Below, one piece after another: positions 41,853-53,642 of a stretch of 64,000 bases of DNA. The stretch comes from Streptomyces collinus Tu 365 (GTDB lineage Bacteria > Actinomycetota > Actinomycetes > Streptomycetales > Streptomycetaceae), in the NCBI RefSeq assembly GCF_000444875.1, contig NC_021985.1, positions 5,662,170 to 5,726,169 of the forward strand, given 5' to 3'. How positions within the stretch are numbered: position 1 is the first letter of the stretch; every line of letters starts with the position of its first letter. Made by a program: the position numbers and the translations under genes. The notes beneath the pieces were generated by a model that ran no database searches, was not told the origin of the DNA, and was given only the letters and a program-made list of their open reading frames with translations.

Positions 41853-44800
41853 CTACGCCTCGAACACCTCACGCACCAGCTGTTCCTGCTCCGCCTGGTG
41901 GCGCTTGGCGGAGCCCACCGCCGGGGACGAGCCGTGCGGGCGCGAGATACGCCGCAGCCGCTCGCCGGCCGGGATGTCGGCGCCGACCGCCAGGTCCAGG
42001 TGGTCGATCAGGTTGAGCGCGATGAACGGCCAGGCACCCTGGTTCGCCGGCTCCTCCTGCGCCCACAGGTACTTCTCGGCGTTCGGGTACTTGTTGACCT
42101 CGGCCTGGATCTCGGTACCCGGCAGCGGGTACAGGCGCTCGATGCGGATGATCGCCGTGTCCGTGACACCGCGCTTGACCCGCTCGGCCTCCAGGTCGTA
42201 GTACAGCTTGCCCGCCACGAAGACGACCTTGCGGACCGCGGCCGGGTCCACGCTGGCGTCGCCGATGACCGGGCGGAACTGACCCGAGGTGAACTCCTCC
42301 GTCTTCGACGCGGCGGCCTTCAGGCGCAGCATCGACTTCGGCGTGAAGACCACCAGCGGCTTGTGGTGCGGGTTGTGCACCTGCCACCGCAGGAGGTGGA
42401 AGTAGTTCGACGGCAGGGTCGGCATGGCGACCGTCATGTTGTTCTGGGCGCAGAGCTGCAGGAAGCGCTCGACACGGGCCGAGGAGTGGTCCGGGCCCTG
42501 GCCCTCGTAGCCGTGCGGCAGCAGGAGGGTGACGCCGGACGTCTGGCCCCACTTCTGCTCGGCCGCCGAGATGTACTCGTCGACCACGGTCTGCGCGCCG
42601 TTGACGAAGTCGCCGAACTGCGCCTCCCACATGACCAGCGCGTCCGGGCGGGCCAGCGAGTAGCCGTACTCGAAGCCCATGACGGCGTACTCGGAGAGCA
42701 GCGAGTTGTAGACGTTGTAACGCGCCTGCTCCTCGGCGAGGTACATCAGCGGCGTGAACTCCTCGCCCGACTCGCGGTCGATGAGGACCGCGTGACGCTG
42801 GCCGAAGGTGCCGCGCTGGGAGTCCTGGCCGGACAGGCGGACCGGGGTGCCCTCCAGCAGGAGGGAGCCGACCGCGAGCGTCTCGCCCATGCCCCAGTCG
42901 ATCGTGCCGTCCTCGACCATCGCCGCGCGGCGCTGCAGCTGCGGCAGCAGACGCGGGTGGACGTGGAAGGAGTCCGGGATGTTGACCTGGGACTCGGCGA
43001 TCCGCTTGACGACCTCGGAGGAGATCGCGGTGTTCACGGCGACCGGGAAGTCCGCCTGCGGGTCCGAGACCGGGCCGGAGGCCGGCTGGGAGGCGGCCTC
43101 GCGGACCTCCGTGAAGACCTTCTCCAGCTGGCCCTGGTAGTCCTGCAGCGCCTGCTCGGCCTCTTCCAGGGTGATGTCGCCGCGACCGATCAGGGACTCG
43201 GTGTAGAGCTTGCGCACCGAGCGCTTCTTGTCGATCAGGTCGTACATCAGCGGCTGGGTGAAGGCCGGGTTGTCCGACTCGTTGTGACCGCGGCGGCGGT
43301 AGCAGATGAGGTCGATCACCACGTCCTTGTTGAACGCCTGGCGGAACTCGAAGGCCAGACGCGCGACGCGCACCACGGCCTCCGGGTCGTCGCCGTTCAC
43401 GTGGAAGATCGGGGCCTCGATCATGCGGGCCACGTCGGTGGCGTACATCGACGAGCGCGAGGACTCCGGCGCCGCGGTGAAGCCGACCTGGTTGTTGATG
43501 ACGATGTGGACCGTGCCGCCGGTGCGGTAGCCGCGCAGCTGCGACATGTTCAGGGTCTCGGCCACCACGCCCTGGCCCGCGAAGGCCGCGTCGCCGTGCA
43601 GCGCGACGGGCAGGACCGTGAAGTCCGTGCCGCCCTTGTTGATGATGTCCTGCTTGGCGCGGGCGATGCCCTCGATGACCGGGTCGACCGTCTCCAGGTG
43701 GGACGGGTTGGCGGCCAGCGAGACCTTGATCTGCTCGCCGTCCAGGCCGGTGAAGGTGCCCTCGGCGCCCAGGTGGTACTTCACGTCGCCGGAGCCGTGC
43801 ATCGACTTCGGGTCGAGGTTGCCCTCGAACTCGCGGAAGATCTGCGCGTAGGACTTGCCGACGATGTTGGCGAGGACGTTCAGGCGGCCGCGGTGGGCCA
43901 TGCCGATGACGACCTCGTCCAGGCGGGACTCCGCGGCGGAGTCGATCACCGCGTCGAGCAGCGGGATGACGGACTCGCCGCCCTCCAGCGAGAAGCGCTT
44001 CTGGCCGACGTACTTCGTCTGCAGGAAGGTCTCGAAGGCCTCGGCGGCGTTCAGGCGGCGCAGGATGCGCAGCTGCTCCTCGCGCTCCACCTTCGAGTGC
44101 GGGCGCTCCACGCGGTCCTGGATCCACTTGCGCTGCTTGGGGTCCTGGATGTGCATGAACTCGATGCCGGTGGTGCGGCAGTACGAGTCGCGCAGCACGC
44201 CGAGGATGTCGCGCAGCTTCATCAGCGACTTGCCGGCGAAGCCGCCGACCGCGAAGTCGCGCTCCAGGTCCCACAGGGTGAGGCCGTGCTCGGTGATGTC
44301 CAGGTCGGGGTGCTTGCGCTGCTTGTACTCCAGCGGGTCGGTGTCGGCCATCACGTGGCCGCGGACCCGGTAGGAGTGGATCAGCTCGAAGACGCGGGCG
44401 GCCTTGGTGACGTCGTCGTCGTGGGAGGCGTCGATGTCCTTGAGCCAGCGGACCGGCTCGTAGGGGATGCGCAGCGCCTCGAAGATCGCGTCGTAGAAGC
44501 CGTTCTCGCCGAGCAGCAGGTTCGCGACCTGGCGCAGGAACTCGCCGGAGGCGGCACCCTGGATCACCCGGTGGTCGTAGGTCGACGTGAGCGTCATGAC
44601 CTTCGAGATGCCGAGCTTGTTCAGGGTGTCCTGGGAGGTGCCCTGGAACTCCGCCGGGTAGTCCATGGAGCCGACGCCCATGATCACGGACTGGCCGGGC
44701 ATCAGACGCGGCACGGAGTGCACGGTGCCGAGGCCGCCGGGGTTGGTCAGGGAGACCGTGACACCGGTGAAGTCGTCCATCGTCAGCTTGCCGTCGCGGG

Positions 44801-45659
44801 CGCGGCGGACGATGTCCTCGTAGGCCTGCCAGAACTCGAAGAAGTTCAGCGTCTCGGCCTTCTTGATGGCGGCCACGACGAGCTGGCGGTCACCGTTCGG
44901 CTTGACCAGGTCGATGGCCAGGCCGAGGTTGACGTGCGGCGGCTTGACCAGGGTCGGCTTGCCGTCCTTCTCGCCGAACGACCAGTTCATCGCCGGCATG
45001 GCCTTGATGGCCTGCACCATCGCGAAGCCGATCAGGTGCGTGAAGGAGATCTTCCCGCCCCGGGCGCGCTTCAGGTGGTTGTTGATGACGATCCGGTTGT
45101 CGAACAGCAGCTTCACCGGGACCGCGCGGACCGAGGTGGCGGTCGGCAGTTCCAGCGAGGCGTTCATGTTCTTCGCGACCGCGGCGGCGGGGCCGCGCAG
45201 CGTGATCAGCTCCGGGCCCTCGGGCGCGGCGGCGGGGGCGGCCTTGGCCTTCGGCTGAGCGGGCGCCTGTGCGGGCGTCGCCGGCTTGGCCGGGGCGGGG
45301 GCCGCGGCATGCGCCGCGGGAGCAGGGGCCGGGGCGGCCGCGGGCTTCGGAGCGGCCGCAGGGGCCGGCGCGGGCGCGGCCGCCGGGGCCGGAGCCGCGG
45401 GCTGGGCCGGGGGAGCCGAGGAGGTGGTCTCTGCGGCCCCCGCGGCCGCAGTACCCGCCGGGGCCGGGGCGGCAGGCGCGCCCGGCTTGTAGTCGGCGAA
45501 GAAGTCCCACCAGGCACGGTCTACCGAGTTCGGGTCCTGGAGGTACTGCTGATAGATCTCGTCGACGAGCCACTCATTGGGACCGAACGCAGCAGCGGGG
45601 TTCTTCCCGGCTTGGTCGTCGGTCGAGATGCTCGAGTTACTGGGGGACTGTGGCGACAC
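41853..45659 (-). CDS. kgd: 2-oxoglutarate dehydrogenase E1/E2-fused decarboxylase Kgd
   Basis: This 1268-residue actinobacterial Kgd/SucA fusion works in the TCA cycle. It has the E1-type N-arm (NEWLVDEIYQQYLQDPNSVD), a long Ala/Pro linker (residues ~70-155), an E2-like acyltransferase domain (TLTSTYDHRVIQGAASGEFL) with no lipoyl domain, then the thiamine-diphosphate E1 part (HGDAAFAGQGVVAETLNMSQ, VINNQVGFTAAPESSRSSMY). It decarboxylates 2-oxoglutarate and, with external lipoamide E2 and E3, can make succinyl-CoA. GTG 45659 (MSPQSPSNSSIST) is preferred over GTG 45686 because of its GAGG-type site. The FHA regulator GarA is not in the window. Confidence 0.94.
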   Translation of the reverse strand: MSPQSPSNSSISTDDQAGKNPAAAFGPNEWLVDEIYQQYLQDPNSVDRAWWDFFADYKPGAPAAPAPAGTAAAGAAETTSSAPPAQPAAPAPAAAPAPAPAAAPKPAAAPAPAPAAHAAAPAPAKPATPAQAPAQPKAKAAPAAAPEGPELITLRGPAAAVAKNMNASLELPTATSVRAVPVKLLFDNRIVINNHLKRARGGKISFTHLIGFAMVQAIKAMPAMNWSFGEKDGKPTLVKPPHVNLGLAIDLVKPNGDRQLVVAAIKKAETLNFFEFWQAYEDIVRRARDGKLTMDDFTGVTVSLTNPGGLGTVHSVPRLMPGQSVIMGVGSMDYPAEFQGTSQDTLNKLGISKVMTLTSTYDHRVIQGAASGEFLRQVANLLLGENGFYDAIFEALRIPYEPVRWLKDIDASHDDDVTKAARVFELIHSYRVRGHVMADTDPLEYKQRKHPDLDITEHGLTLWDLERDFAVGGFAGKSLMKLRDILGVLRDSYCRTTGIEFMHIQDPKQRKWIQDRVERPHSKVEREEQLRILRRLNAAEAFETFLQTKYVGQKRFSLEGGESVIPLLDAVIDSAAESRLDEVVIGMAHRGRLNVLANIVGKSYAQIFREFEGNLDPKSMHGSGDVKYHLGAEGTFTGLDGEQIKVSLAANPSHLETVDPVIEGIARAKQDIINKGGTDFTVLPVALHGDAAFAGQGVVAETLNMSQLRGYRTGGTVHIVINNQVGFTAAPESSRSSMYATDVARMIEAPIFHVNGDDPEAVVRVARLAFEFRQAFNKDVVIDLICYRRRGHNESDNPAFTQPLMYDLIDKKRSVRKLYTESLIGRGDITLEEAEQALQDYQGQLEKVFTEVREAASQPASGPVSDPQADFPVAVNTAISSEVVKRIAESQVNIPDSFHVHPRLLPQLQRRAAMVEDGTIDWGMGETLAVGSLLLEGTPVRLSGQDSQRGTFGQRHAVLIDRESGEEFTPLMYLAEEQARYNVYNSLLSEYAVMGFEYGYSLARPDALVMWEAQFGDFVNGAQTVVDEYISAAEQKWGQTSGVTLLLPHGYEGQGPDHSSARVERFLQLCAQNNMTVAMPTLPSNYFHLLRWQVHNPHHKPLVVFTPKSMLRLKAAASKTEEFTSGQFRPVIGDASVDPAAVRKVVFVAGKLYYDLEAERVKRGVTDTAIIRIERLYPLPGTEIQAEVNKYPNAEKYLWAQEEPANQGAWPFIALNLIDHLDLAVGADIPAGERLRRISRPHGSSPAVGSAKRHQAEQEQLVREVFEA

Positions 45660-45950
45660 GGCGGCAACCGCCCTCTTCCGCTTCACAAGGTGATGGACAG
45701 CGGGAATAAAGGCTACGCCCCCAAGACGGTGAAGGTCAGGTCGGGCCCGTTCATCGTCGCGTAAGTCACATCGAAAATCTTGTTTCAGGGCTTGAAATGG
45801 CGGGAAACAAGCGTGGTTCCGGATGTGCCGGGGTGCGCGTGGGACAGCCGGGGGCGGCCCTGCGTCGGCGCGTCCGGGGCCCGGCCCTGATCACACGTGT
45901 CCGGCTGTGCGGACACCCGTGGATCTTGTGGCTCCGGTTCGGACTTTACG

Positions 45951-47072
45951 TCAACTTGGGACGGAAGTCAGTCCCGGAAGAGTGACGATGATCCGGCACC
46001 CCCGCTCGGATTCGGCCACACCGATCCGGCCGCCGTGCAGATCCACCGCCCACCGGGCGATCGCCAGGCCGAGGCCCGTACCGCCGTCGCTGCCCGGCCC
46101 GTGCGGCCGGTTCACGGCGCCCCGGTTGAAGCGCTCGAACACGCGGTGCCACTCCGAGCGGGGGATGCCGGGACCCTCGTCCAGCACCTCCAGCTCCAGC
46201 GAGTCCGGCTGCGCGCCGCGCCGGGCCCGCACGGTCACCCGGCCGTGCGGCGGGCTGTGCTTGACCGCGTTGTCGATGAGGTTCGCGACGACCTGGTGGA
46301 TGCGCTCGGGGTCGGCGTGCGCGGTCAGCTCCGGCGGGGACACGTCCAGGTGCAGATGCACGTCTGTGCGGGTGTGGCTGCCGGATCCCGACGCCATGCC
46401 CGCGCGCGCCGAGGCCACCATGTTGGCCTCCTTGAGCACGCCCGAGAGGTACGGCCACACCTCGAAGCGGCGCGTCTTCAGCGGCACCACGCCGTTGTCC
46501 AGCCGGGAGAGGTCCAGCAGGGTCTCCACCAGCCGGCCGAGGCGCTCCGTCTGCTTCAGGGCCGTCCGCATGGTCTCCGGGTCGGCCTCGGTGACGCCGT
46601 CGACGATGTTCTCCAGCACCGCGCGCAGGCCCGCGATGGGCGTGCGCAGCTCGTGCGAGACGTTCGCGACCAGCTCCTTGCGCTGCTGGTCCTGTGCCTC
46701 CAGCTCGTCGGCCATGACGTTGATCGTCTCGGCCAGGTCGCCCAGCTCGTCGCGGCGGTTCTCGCGCACCCGGCGGGTGTAGTCGCCGCGCGAGATGGAC
46801 CGGGCCACCGCGTTCATCTCGTCCAGCGGCGCGGTGAGCGAATGCGCCACGAACTGCGTGATCAGCAGTGTGGCGATCATCGAGAAGACCGTGATGAAGC
46901 GGAGCTCCGTCTTGGTGTGCACGGCGATCATCGACAGACCGGTGGTGATCAGCACCGAGATGACGACCAGAGCGCCCAGCTTGGTCTTGATCGAGAACGG
47001 GCGTACGCCGCCCCAGGGCTCCTCTCCCAGGGGCCCGGGGCTCCTCCGTGCGGCCTCCCGCCCGCCGCTCAT
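45951..47072 (-). CDS. Two-component sensor histidine kinase
   Basis: The 373-residue kinase has two membrane helices (LGALVVISVLITTGLSMIAV and FITVFSMIATLLITQFVAHS) with almost no outer loop. A HAMP domain (APLDEMNAVARSISRGDYTR), H-box LVANVSHELRTPIAGLR, N-box ANLIDNAVKHSPP and G-box EVLDEGPGIPRSEWH follow. The start overlaps the regulator stop (ATGA), so they are one unit. The lack of an outer domain suggests an intramembrane or cytoplasmic signal. S. coelicolor has SCO5282 here. Confidence 0.92.
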   Translation of the reverse strand: MSGGREAARRSPGPLGEEPWGGVRPFSIKTKLGALVVISVLITTGLSMIAVHTKTELRFITVFSMIATLLITQFVAHSLTAPLDEMNAVARSISRGDYTRRVRENRRDELGDLAETINVMADELEAQDQQRKELVANVSHELRTPIAGLRAVLENIVDGVTEADPETMRTALKQTERLGRLVETLLDLSRLDNGVVPLKTRRFEVWPYLSGVLKEANMVASARAGMASGSGSHTRTDVHLHLDVSPPELTAHADPERIHQVVANLIDNAVKHSPPHGRVTVRARRGAQPDSLELEVLDEGPGIPRSEWHRVFERFNRGAVNRPHGPGSDGGTGLGLAIARWAVDLHGGRIGVAESERGCRIIVTLPGLTSVPS

Positions 47073-47809
47073 GGCGTCGGTGTCTCCAGGGCGTAGCCGA
47101 CACCGTGCACGGTGCGGATCCGCTCGGCGCCGATCTTCCGGCGCAGCGCCTTGATGTGGCTGTCGACGGTCCGGGTGCCGGAGGCGTCGGCCCAGTCCCA
47201 CACCTCGGCCAGCAGCTGCTCCCGGGAGAGCACCGCGCGCGGGGTGTTCGCCAGGCACACCAGCAGGTCGAACTCGGTGGGCGTGAGGTGGACGTCCTCG
47301 GAGCGCACCCGCACCCGGCGCTGCGCGTGGTCGATCTCCAGCTCGCCGAGCCGCAGGATGCCCGAGCGGGGCGTGGAGGCGGCGACGGCCGCCCGCTCCA
47401 CCCGGCGCAGCAGGACGTGCACCCGCGCGGCCAGCTCCCGCATCGAGAACGGCTTGGTCATGTAGTCGTCGGCGCCGACGCCGAGGCCGACCAGCATGTC
47501 GGTCTCGTCGTCCCGCGCGGTGAGCATCAGCACCGGCACCGGGCGCTGGGCCTGCACACGGCGGCAGACCTCCAGGCCGTCGAAGCCGGGCAGCATGATG
47601 TCGAGGATCAGCAGGTCGGGCTGCCAGGCCTCGGCCGTGTCGACCGCGGCCGGACCGTCACCCGCGGTCTGCACGAGAAATCCCTCGGCACGGAGCCGGG
47701 CCGCGATGGCGTCGACGATCGTGGGGTCGTCCTCGACGACCAGCACCCGGCGCTGTGCGCCCGGAGTGGTCGTCGCCGCGCCGGTCTGGGAGGTGTGTGT
47801 CTGCTCCAT
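47069..47809 (-). CDS. OmpR-family response regulator
   Basis: The 246-residue regulator has a receiver (VLVVEDDPTIVDAIAARLRA; Asp in DLLILDIMLPGFDG; Lys in DDYMTKPFSMRE) and an OmpR-type winged helix (LTPTEFDLLVCLANTPRAVL, RTVDSHIKALRRKIG). It is cognate to the kinase whose gene follows and overlaps by 4 bp. The N-terminal 18 residues are a Gln/Thr-rich extension. It is in the SCO5283 position. Targets are unknown. Confidence 0.92.
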   Translation of the reverse strand: MEQTHTSQTGAATTTPGAQRRVLVVEDDPTIVDAIAARLRAEGFLVQTAGDGPAAVDTAEAWQPDLLILDIMLPGFDGLEVCRRVQAQRPVPVLMLTARDDETDMLVGLGVGADDYMTKPFSMRELAARVHVLLRRVERAAVAASTPRSGILRLGELEIDHAQRRVRVRSEDVHLTPTEFDLLVCLANTPRAVLSREQLLAEVWDWADASGTRTVDSHIKALRRKIGAERIRTVHGVGYALETPTP

Positions 47810-47918
47810 CGCCCGCCCCTGTTGCTTTCCGGAATCCGTGGGGTGATCCCATGACTGCGTTTGACGCTTGAATGATCGGCGTCAGGGCAGCACATTACGG
47901 GGACACCCCGTACCGTCG

Positions 47919-48599
47919 CTATCCAGGGCGGACAGCGAGGTGGACAGCGTCCGGAACGCCCCGGGCAACGGGCACCTCTTCGGTACGCACGTGGCGGAAC
48001 CCGGCATTCCGCAAGGTTCCTTCAAATTCCGCAGAGGGCTCGGCCGACCATACCGCCAGCACGCCTCCGGGCCTCAACACCCTTGCGCAGGCGGCGAGTC
48101 CAGCGGGTGTGTAGAGACCGCCGTTGTCCTCGGTCACCGTCCACCCGGGGCCGTTGTCGATGTCGAGGCAGAGCGCGTCGAACGTGTCGAACGTCTCATT
48201 GACGTAGGTCACGAGGTCGGCTTCGACGATCTCGGCACGCGGATCGGCCAGCGCGGCCCGCGAGAGCGCGGACAGCGGGCCCCCGTCGCGGTGCCAGGCG
48301 ACGACGGCGGGTTCGCGCTCGACCACGCTGATCCGGCCCCAGGCCGGGTTCGCCGCCGCGTGTGCGAGCGAGAAGCCCACGCCCAGGCCGCCGATCAGCA
48401 CGGCGGGCTCGGGACGGCCGTCCAGGGCGCCGTACGCGGCGTCGACCAGCAGGCGCTCCGAGCGCCCGTCGGAGGTGTCCATCAGGAAGCAGCCGTTGGC
48501 GATGATCTGCAGCAGGTCACCCTGTCTGCGCAGGACCACTTCGCCGTACGGGCCTTCGCGGCGGTCCAGGACCACGGGAGCGTCGTACATGGCAGTCAT
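47919..48599 (-). CDS. Spermidine synthase-like (aminopropyltransferase-fold) protein
   Basis: The 226-residue protein starts MTAMYDAPVVLDRREGPYGE. It has motif I VLIGGLGVGFSLAHAAANPA, the polyamine-synthase acidic loop ISVVEREPAVVAWHRDGG and DALCLDIDNGPGWT. The family signature suggests a spermidine/spermine synthase-fold methyl- or aminopropyltransferase, but the true substrate is unknown; the N-terminal beta domain is short. It is upstream of the two-component genes on the same strand, 109 bp away. Confidence 0.82.
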   Translation of the reverse strand: MTAMYDAPVVLDRREGPYGEVVLRRQGDLLQIIANGCFLMDTSDGRSERLLVDAAYGALDGRPEPAVLIGGLGVGFSLAHAAANPAWGRISVVEREPAVVAWHRDGGPLSALSRAALADPRAEIVEADLVTYVNETFDTFDALCLDIDNGPGWTVTEDNGGLYTPAGLAACARVLRPGGVLAVWSAEPSAEFEGTLRNAGFRHVRTEEVPVARGVPDAVHLAVRPG

Positions 48600-48799
48600 G
48601 CGTCCATCCTGCTCGAACGGGACGCGCGGTTCACGGGAATTGAACGGGAGGCCGCCTGTGGGTGACGTCCGGAGCCGTCCGGGGACGGACGCCCCCTTGC
48701 GGTAGGACGCGGCTGTGAATCGGCTCCCGTGTGGCGCGGGTCATGGACAGCCGCCCCCGGAACGCCAAGGGTGGGGCGCGTCGGAAGGAGCGCCTCACC

Positions 48800-49639
48800 G
48801 TGGAACGGACCGTGCCGGGACCCGCGACGGCCCCGTCCCCGCCCCCGGGCGCGCCGCATCCCGCCGGCCGTGCCCGCCCGCGGCCCGCCCCGGACGGCAC
48901 CGGCCTCCTCGGCGGCCTCCTCGGCGACGACCTCCTCGACGGCGTCCCGCGGCCGCGCGAGACGCGGGCCACGGCCCCCACCGCGATCGCCGCCCCCGTC
49001 CCGGCCGCGCTCTCCCGGCTGCGCCGCGTCCGGCCCCGGCACTTCCTGCCCACGCCCACCGGCACTCCGTTCACCTTCGCCTACGCGGCCGTCCTCGCCG
49101 TCACCTCGCTGGTGGCGGCGTTCGCCGACCCCGCGCTCGTGCACACGCTCCAGCAGGGCTCCAGCACCGACGTCGCCCACCTGGCGCGCACACCGGTCCT
49201 GGTGCTCCTGGCCAGCGCGCTGTGGATCGCGGGCGGGGTCGTCTCGCCGTACGCGGCCGCCTTCGTGCTCGTGCTCAGCGCCCTGGAGCGGCGGATCGGG
49301 GCCGCCCGGGCCGCCGGGGTGTTCCTGGCCGGACACGTCCTGGCGACCCTCGCCACGGAGGTCCCGGTGGGCCTCGCGGTGCTGGCAGGCCACCTGCCGG
49401 ACAGCTCCCTGCACCGCCTCGACTACGGCATCAGCTTCGGCGTCGCCGCAGCCGTCGGCGCGCTGGCCGGGCTGCTCGCCCCCTGGCCGCGCCGGCTCCT
49501 GCTCGTCCCGGTCGCGGGTGCGCTCCTCGTCGACCTGGCCGCCTTCCGGGACCCGATGACCGACTGGGGCCACCTGATCGCCCTCGCGATCGGCGTCGCG
49601 ACCTGGCCGTGGGTACGGCGGGCCCGGACCCGCGCCTGA
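48800..49639 (+). CDS. Rhomboid-like integral membrane protein
   Basis: The 279-residue protein has an N-terminal ~110-residue Pro/Ala/Arg-rich cytoplasmic part, then about six helices (TFAYAAVLAVTSLVAAF, PVLVLLASALWIAGGVV and others). The helix pattern YAAAFVLVLSALERRIGAAR and AGVFLAGHVLATLATEVPVG matches actinobacterial rhomboid-like proteins, but I do not find the Ser-His active pair, so it may be inactive. GTG 48800 after GGAAGGAG is preferred over GTG 48731. Confidence 0.75.
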   Translation: MERTVPGPATAPSPPPGAPHPAGRARPRPAPDGTGLLGGLLGDDLLDGVPRPRETRATAPTAIAAPVPAALSRLRRVRPRHFLPTPTGTPFTFAYAAVLAVTSLVAAFADPALVHTLQQGSSTDVAHLARTPVLVLLASALWIAGGVVSPYAAAFVLVLSALERRIGAARAAGVFLAGHVLATLATEVPVGLAVLAGHLPDSSLHRLDYGISFGVAAAVGALAGLLAPWPRRLLLVPVAGALLVDLAAFRDPMTDWGHLIALAIGVATWPWVRRARTRA

Positions 49640-49741
49640 CCTCCCCTTCCGGACGCGCACTCCCCTCCCCGGGCGCGGGGCTGTGCCGCCGACGATCCGT
49701 CACCCGGCCTCCGGCCTGCCGGAACACCACCCTCGACCGGT

Positions 49742-49758
49742 GATCGCTCACGGCGAAC
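49742..49758. promoter_or_regulatory. ClgR-like operator upstream of lon
   Basis: GATCGC-N5-GCGAAC differs by one base from the ClgR consensus GTTCGC-N5-GCGAAC. It lies about 75 bp upstream of the lon ATG. ClgR activates lon and clpP1 in S. lividans, so this is a likely activation site. Confidence 0.65.
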
Positions 49759-49832
49759 AGCCCCGGGGGAACATTCGGGCCGCGTCGTGCATTGAGTCGG
49801 CATAGCTCAAGTTGACTGCCTAAGGGGAGATC

Positions 49833-52253
<2,421 letters not shown>

Positions 52254-52273
52254 CGGACGCCGCCGGACGAGCG

Positions 52274-52305
52274 AGGCCCGGGTCCCGTGAGGGAGGCCCG
52301 GGCCT
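52274..52305. terminator. Terminator behind lon
   Basis: AGGCCCGGG-TCCC pairs with GGGA-GGCCCGGGCCT (9 bp plus 4 bp with a small bulge) around the loop GTGA, about 20 bp after the lon stop. Confidence 0.65.
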
Positions 52306-52411
52306 TCGCCCTGTCCTGCCCCGACCCGTCCGACCCGATACGACCCGTGCGGTGGCGGTCCCAGCACGCGTCAACGCGCGCTCGTCCGGCCCCGATCGAT
52401 AGAATTCGGGC

Positions 52412-53425
52412 GTGAGTGGGCAGGCGGTCCAACCCTCCGGCCCGATCGGGACGGAGATCGCCGGCTACCGCGTGGTGCGCGAGCTGGGCCGCGGCGGCAT
52501 GGCCGTCGTCTACTGCGCCGAGGACCTGCGCCTCGGCCGTACGGTCGCCCTCAAGCTGCTCGCCCCCGAGTACACCCGCAACGAGGCCTTCCGCCGCCGC
52601 TTCACCCAGGAGTCCCGGGCCGCGGCCGCCATCGAGCACCCCCACATCGTCCCCGTCTTCGAGGCCGGCGAGACGGACGGGGTCCTGTACATCGCGATGT
52701 GCTACGTCCACGGGCTCGACCTGCGGGCCGTGCTCGACCGCGACGGCCCGCTCCCCGTGCCCGCCGCGCTGCGCATCGCCGCCCAGCTCGCGTCCGCGCT
52801 CGACGCGGCCCACGAACGGGACCTGGTGCACCGGGACGTCAAACCCGGCAACGTGCTGGTCGCCAAGGGCGTCGACAGCGACCACCCCGAGCACGTCTAC
52901 CTGACCGACTTCGGGCTGGCGAAGAAGTCGCTGTCGCTCACCGGGTTCACCACGGCCGGCGAGTTCGTCGGCACCCTCGACTACGTGGCGCCCGAACGGG
53001 TCGCAGGCCGCCCCGTGGACGGCCAGTCGGATCTGTACAGCCTGGCCTGCGTCGTCCACGAGATGCTCGCGGGCGCCCCGCCCTTCCGGCGCGAGGCCGA
53101 CCTCGAACTGCTGTGGGCGCACCAGTACGACCCGCCGCCCAAGCTCAGCGAGGACCGGCCCGGGCTCCCGCCGGCCGTCGACGACGTCCTCGGCCGGGCG
53201 CTGGCCAAGGCCCCGGACGACCGGTACGGCTCCTGTCTGGAGTTCGTCGCCGCCCTGCGCGCCGCCGTGGCCGGCCCCGACCACCGGGAACGCACGCCGA
53301 CGCTGGTGGACGTACGCGTGAAGCAGGCCGGGCAAGCCGGGCAGGCGGGGCCGGTGCGCCCCGCCGCCCCCGCGGTGCCCGAGCCGCCCGCCTGGGCCGC
53401 CCCGGTCCTCGGAGGACCGGCGTAG
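52412..53425 (+). CDS. Soluble Ser/Thr protein kinase (Hanks type)
   Basis: The 337-residue kinase has the Gly-loop RELGRGGMAVVYCAEDLRLG, catalytic loop LVHRDVKPGNVLV, DFG motif LTDFGLAKK and GTLDYVAPERV. The C-terminal 60 residues are Gly/Ala/Pro-rich (QAGQAGQAGPVRPAAP). There is no transmembrane helix, so it is cytoplasmic. The active residues are intact. The start is GTG 52412. Its neighbours give no clue to its substrate. Confidence 0.9.
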   Translation: MSGQAVQPSGPIGTEIAGYRVVRELGRGGMAVVYCAEDLRLGRTVALKLLAPEYTRNEAFRRRFTQESRAAAAIEHPHIVPVFEAGETDGVLYIAMCYVHGLDLRAVLDRDGPLPVPAALRIAAQLASALDAAHERDLVHRDVKPGNVLVAKGVDSDHPEHVYLTDFGLAKKSLSLTGFTTAGEFVGTLDYVAPERVAGRPVDGQSDLYSLACVVHEMLAGAPPFRREADLELLWAHQYDPPPKLSEDRPGLPPAVDDVLGRALAKAPDDRYGSCLEFVAALRAAVAGPDHRERTPTLVDVRVKQAGQAGQAGPVRPAAPAVPEPPAWAAPVLGGPA

Positions 53426-53642
53426 TTCCGGCCTACTCGAAGCACGGGCCGCACCGGAGACACCGGAAAACGAAAAGGCCCCCGGCACAAGTAGGAGAAG
53501 GACCACGAAGCGCAACAACGAGAACCGCCAGGACCTCCGCACCCCCACCACGACCGACCGCCCGGAAGACCGACCGGCAGCCCGCCCTCGCCGCTCGGGG
53601 CGGGGGCCGCCGTCGTGACGGGCGTCGTGTCGTGCCGCCGCC

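Noticed and set aside
41898..45764. 1288-codon plus-strand frame opposite kgd
   Set aside because: It is the exact antisense of kgd with Val/Gly/Asp/Arg shadow composition. Kgd has clear domain motifs.
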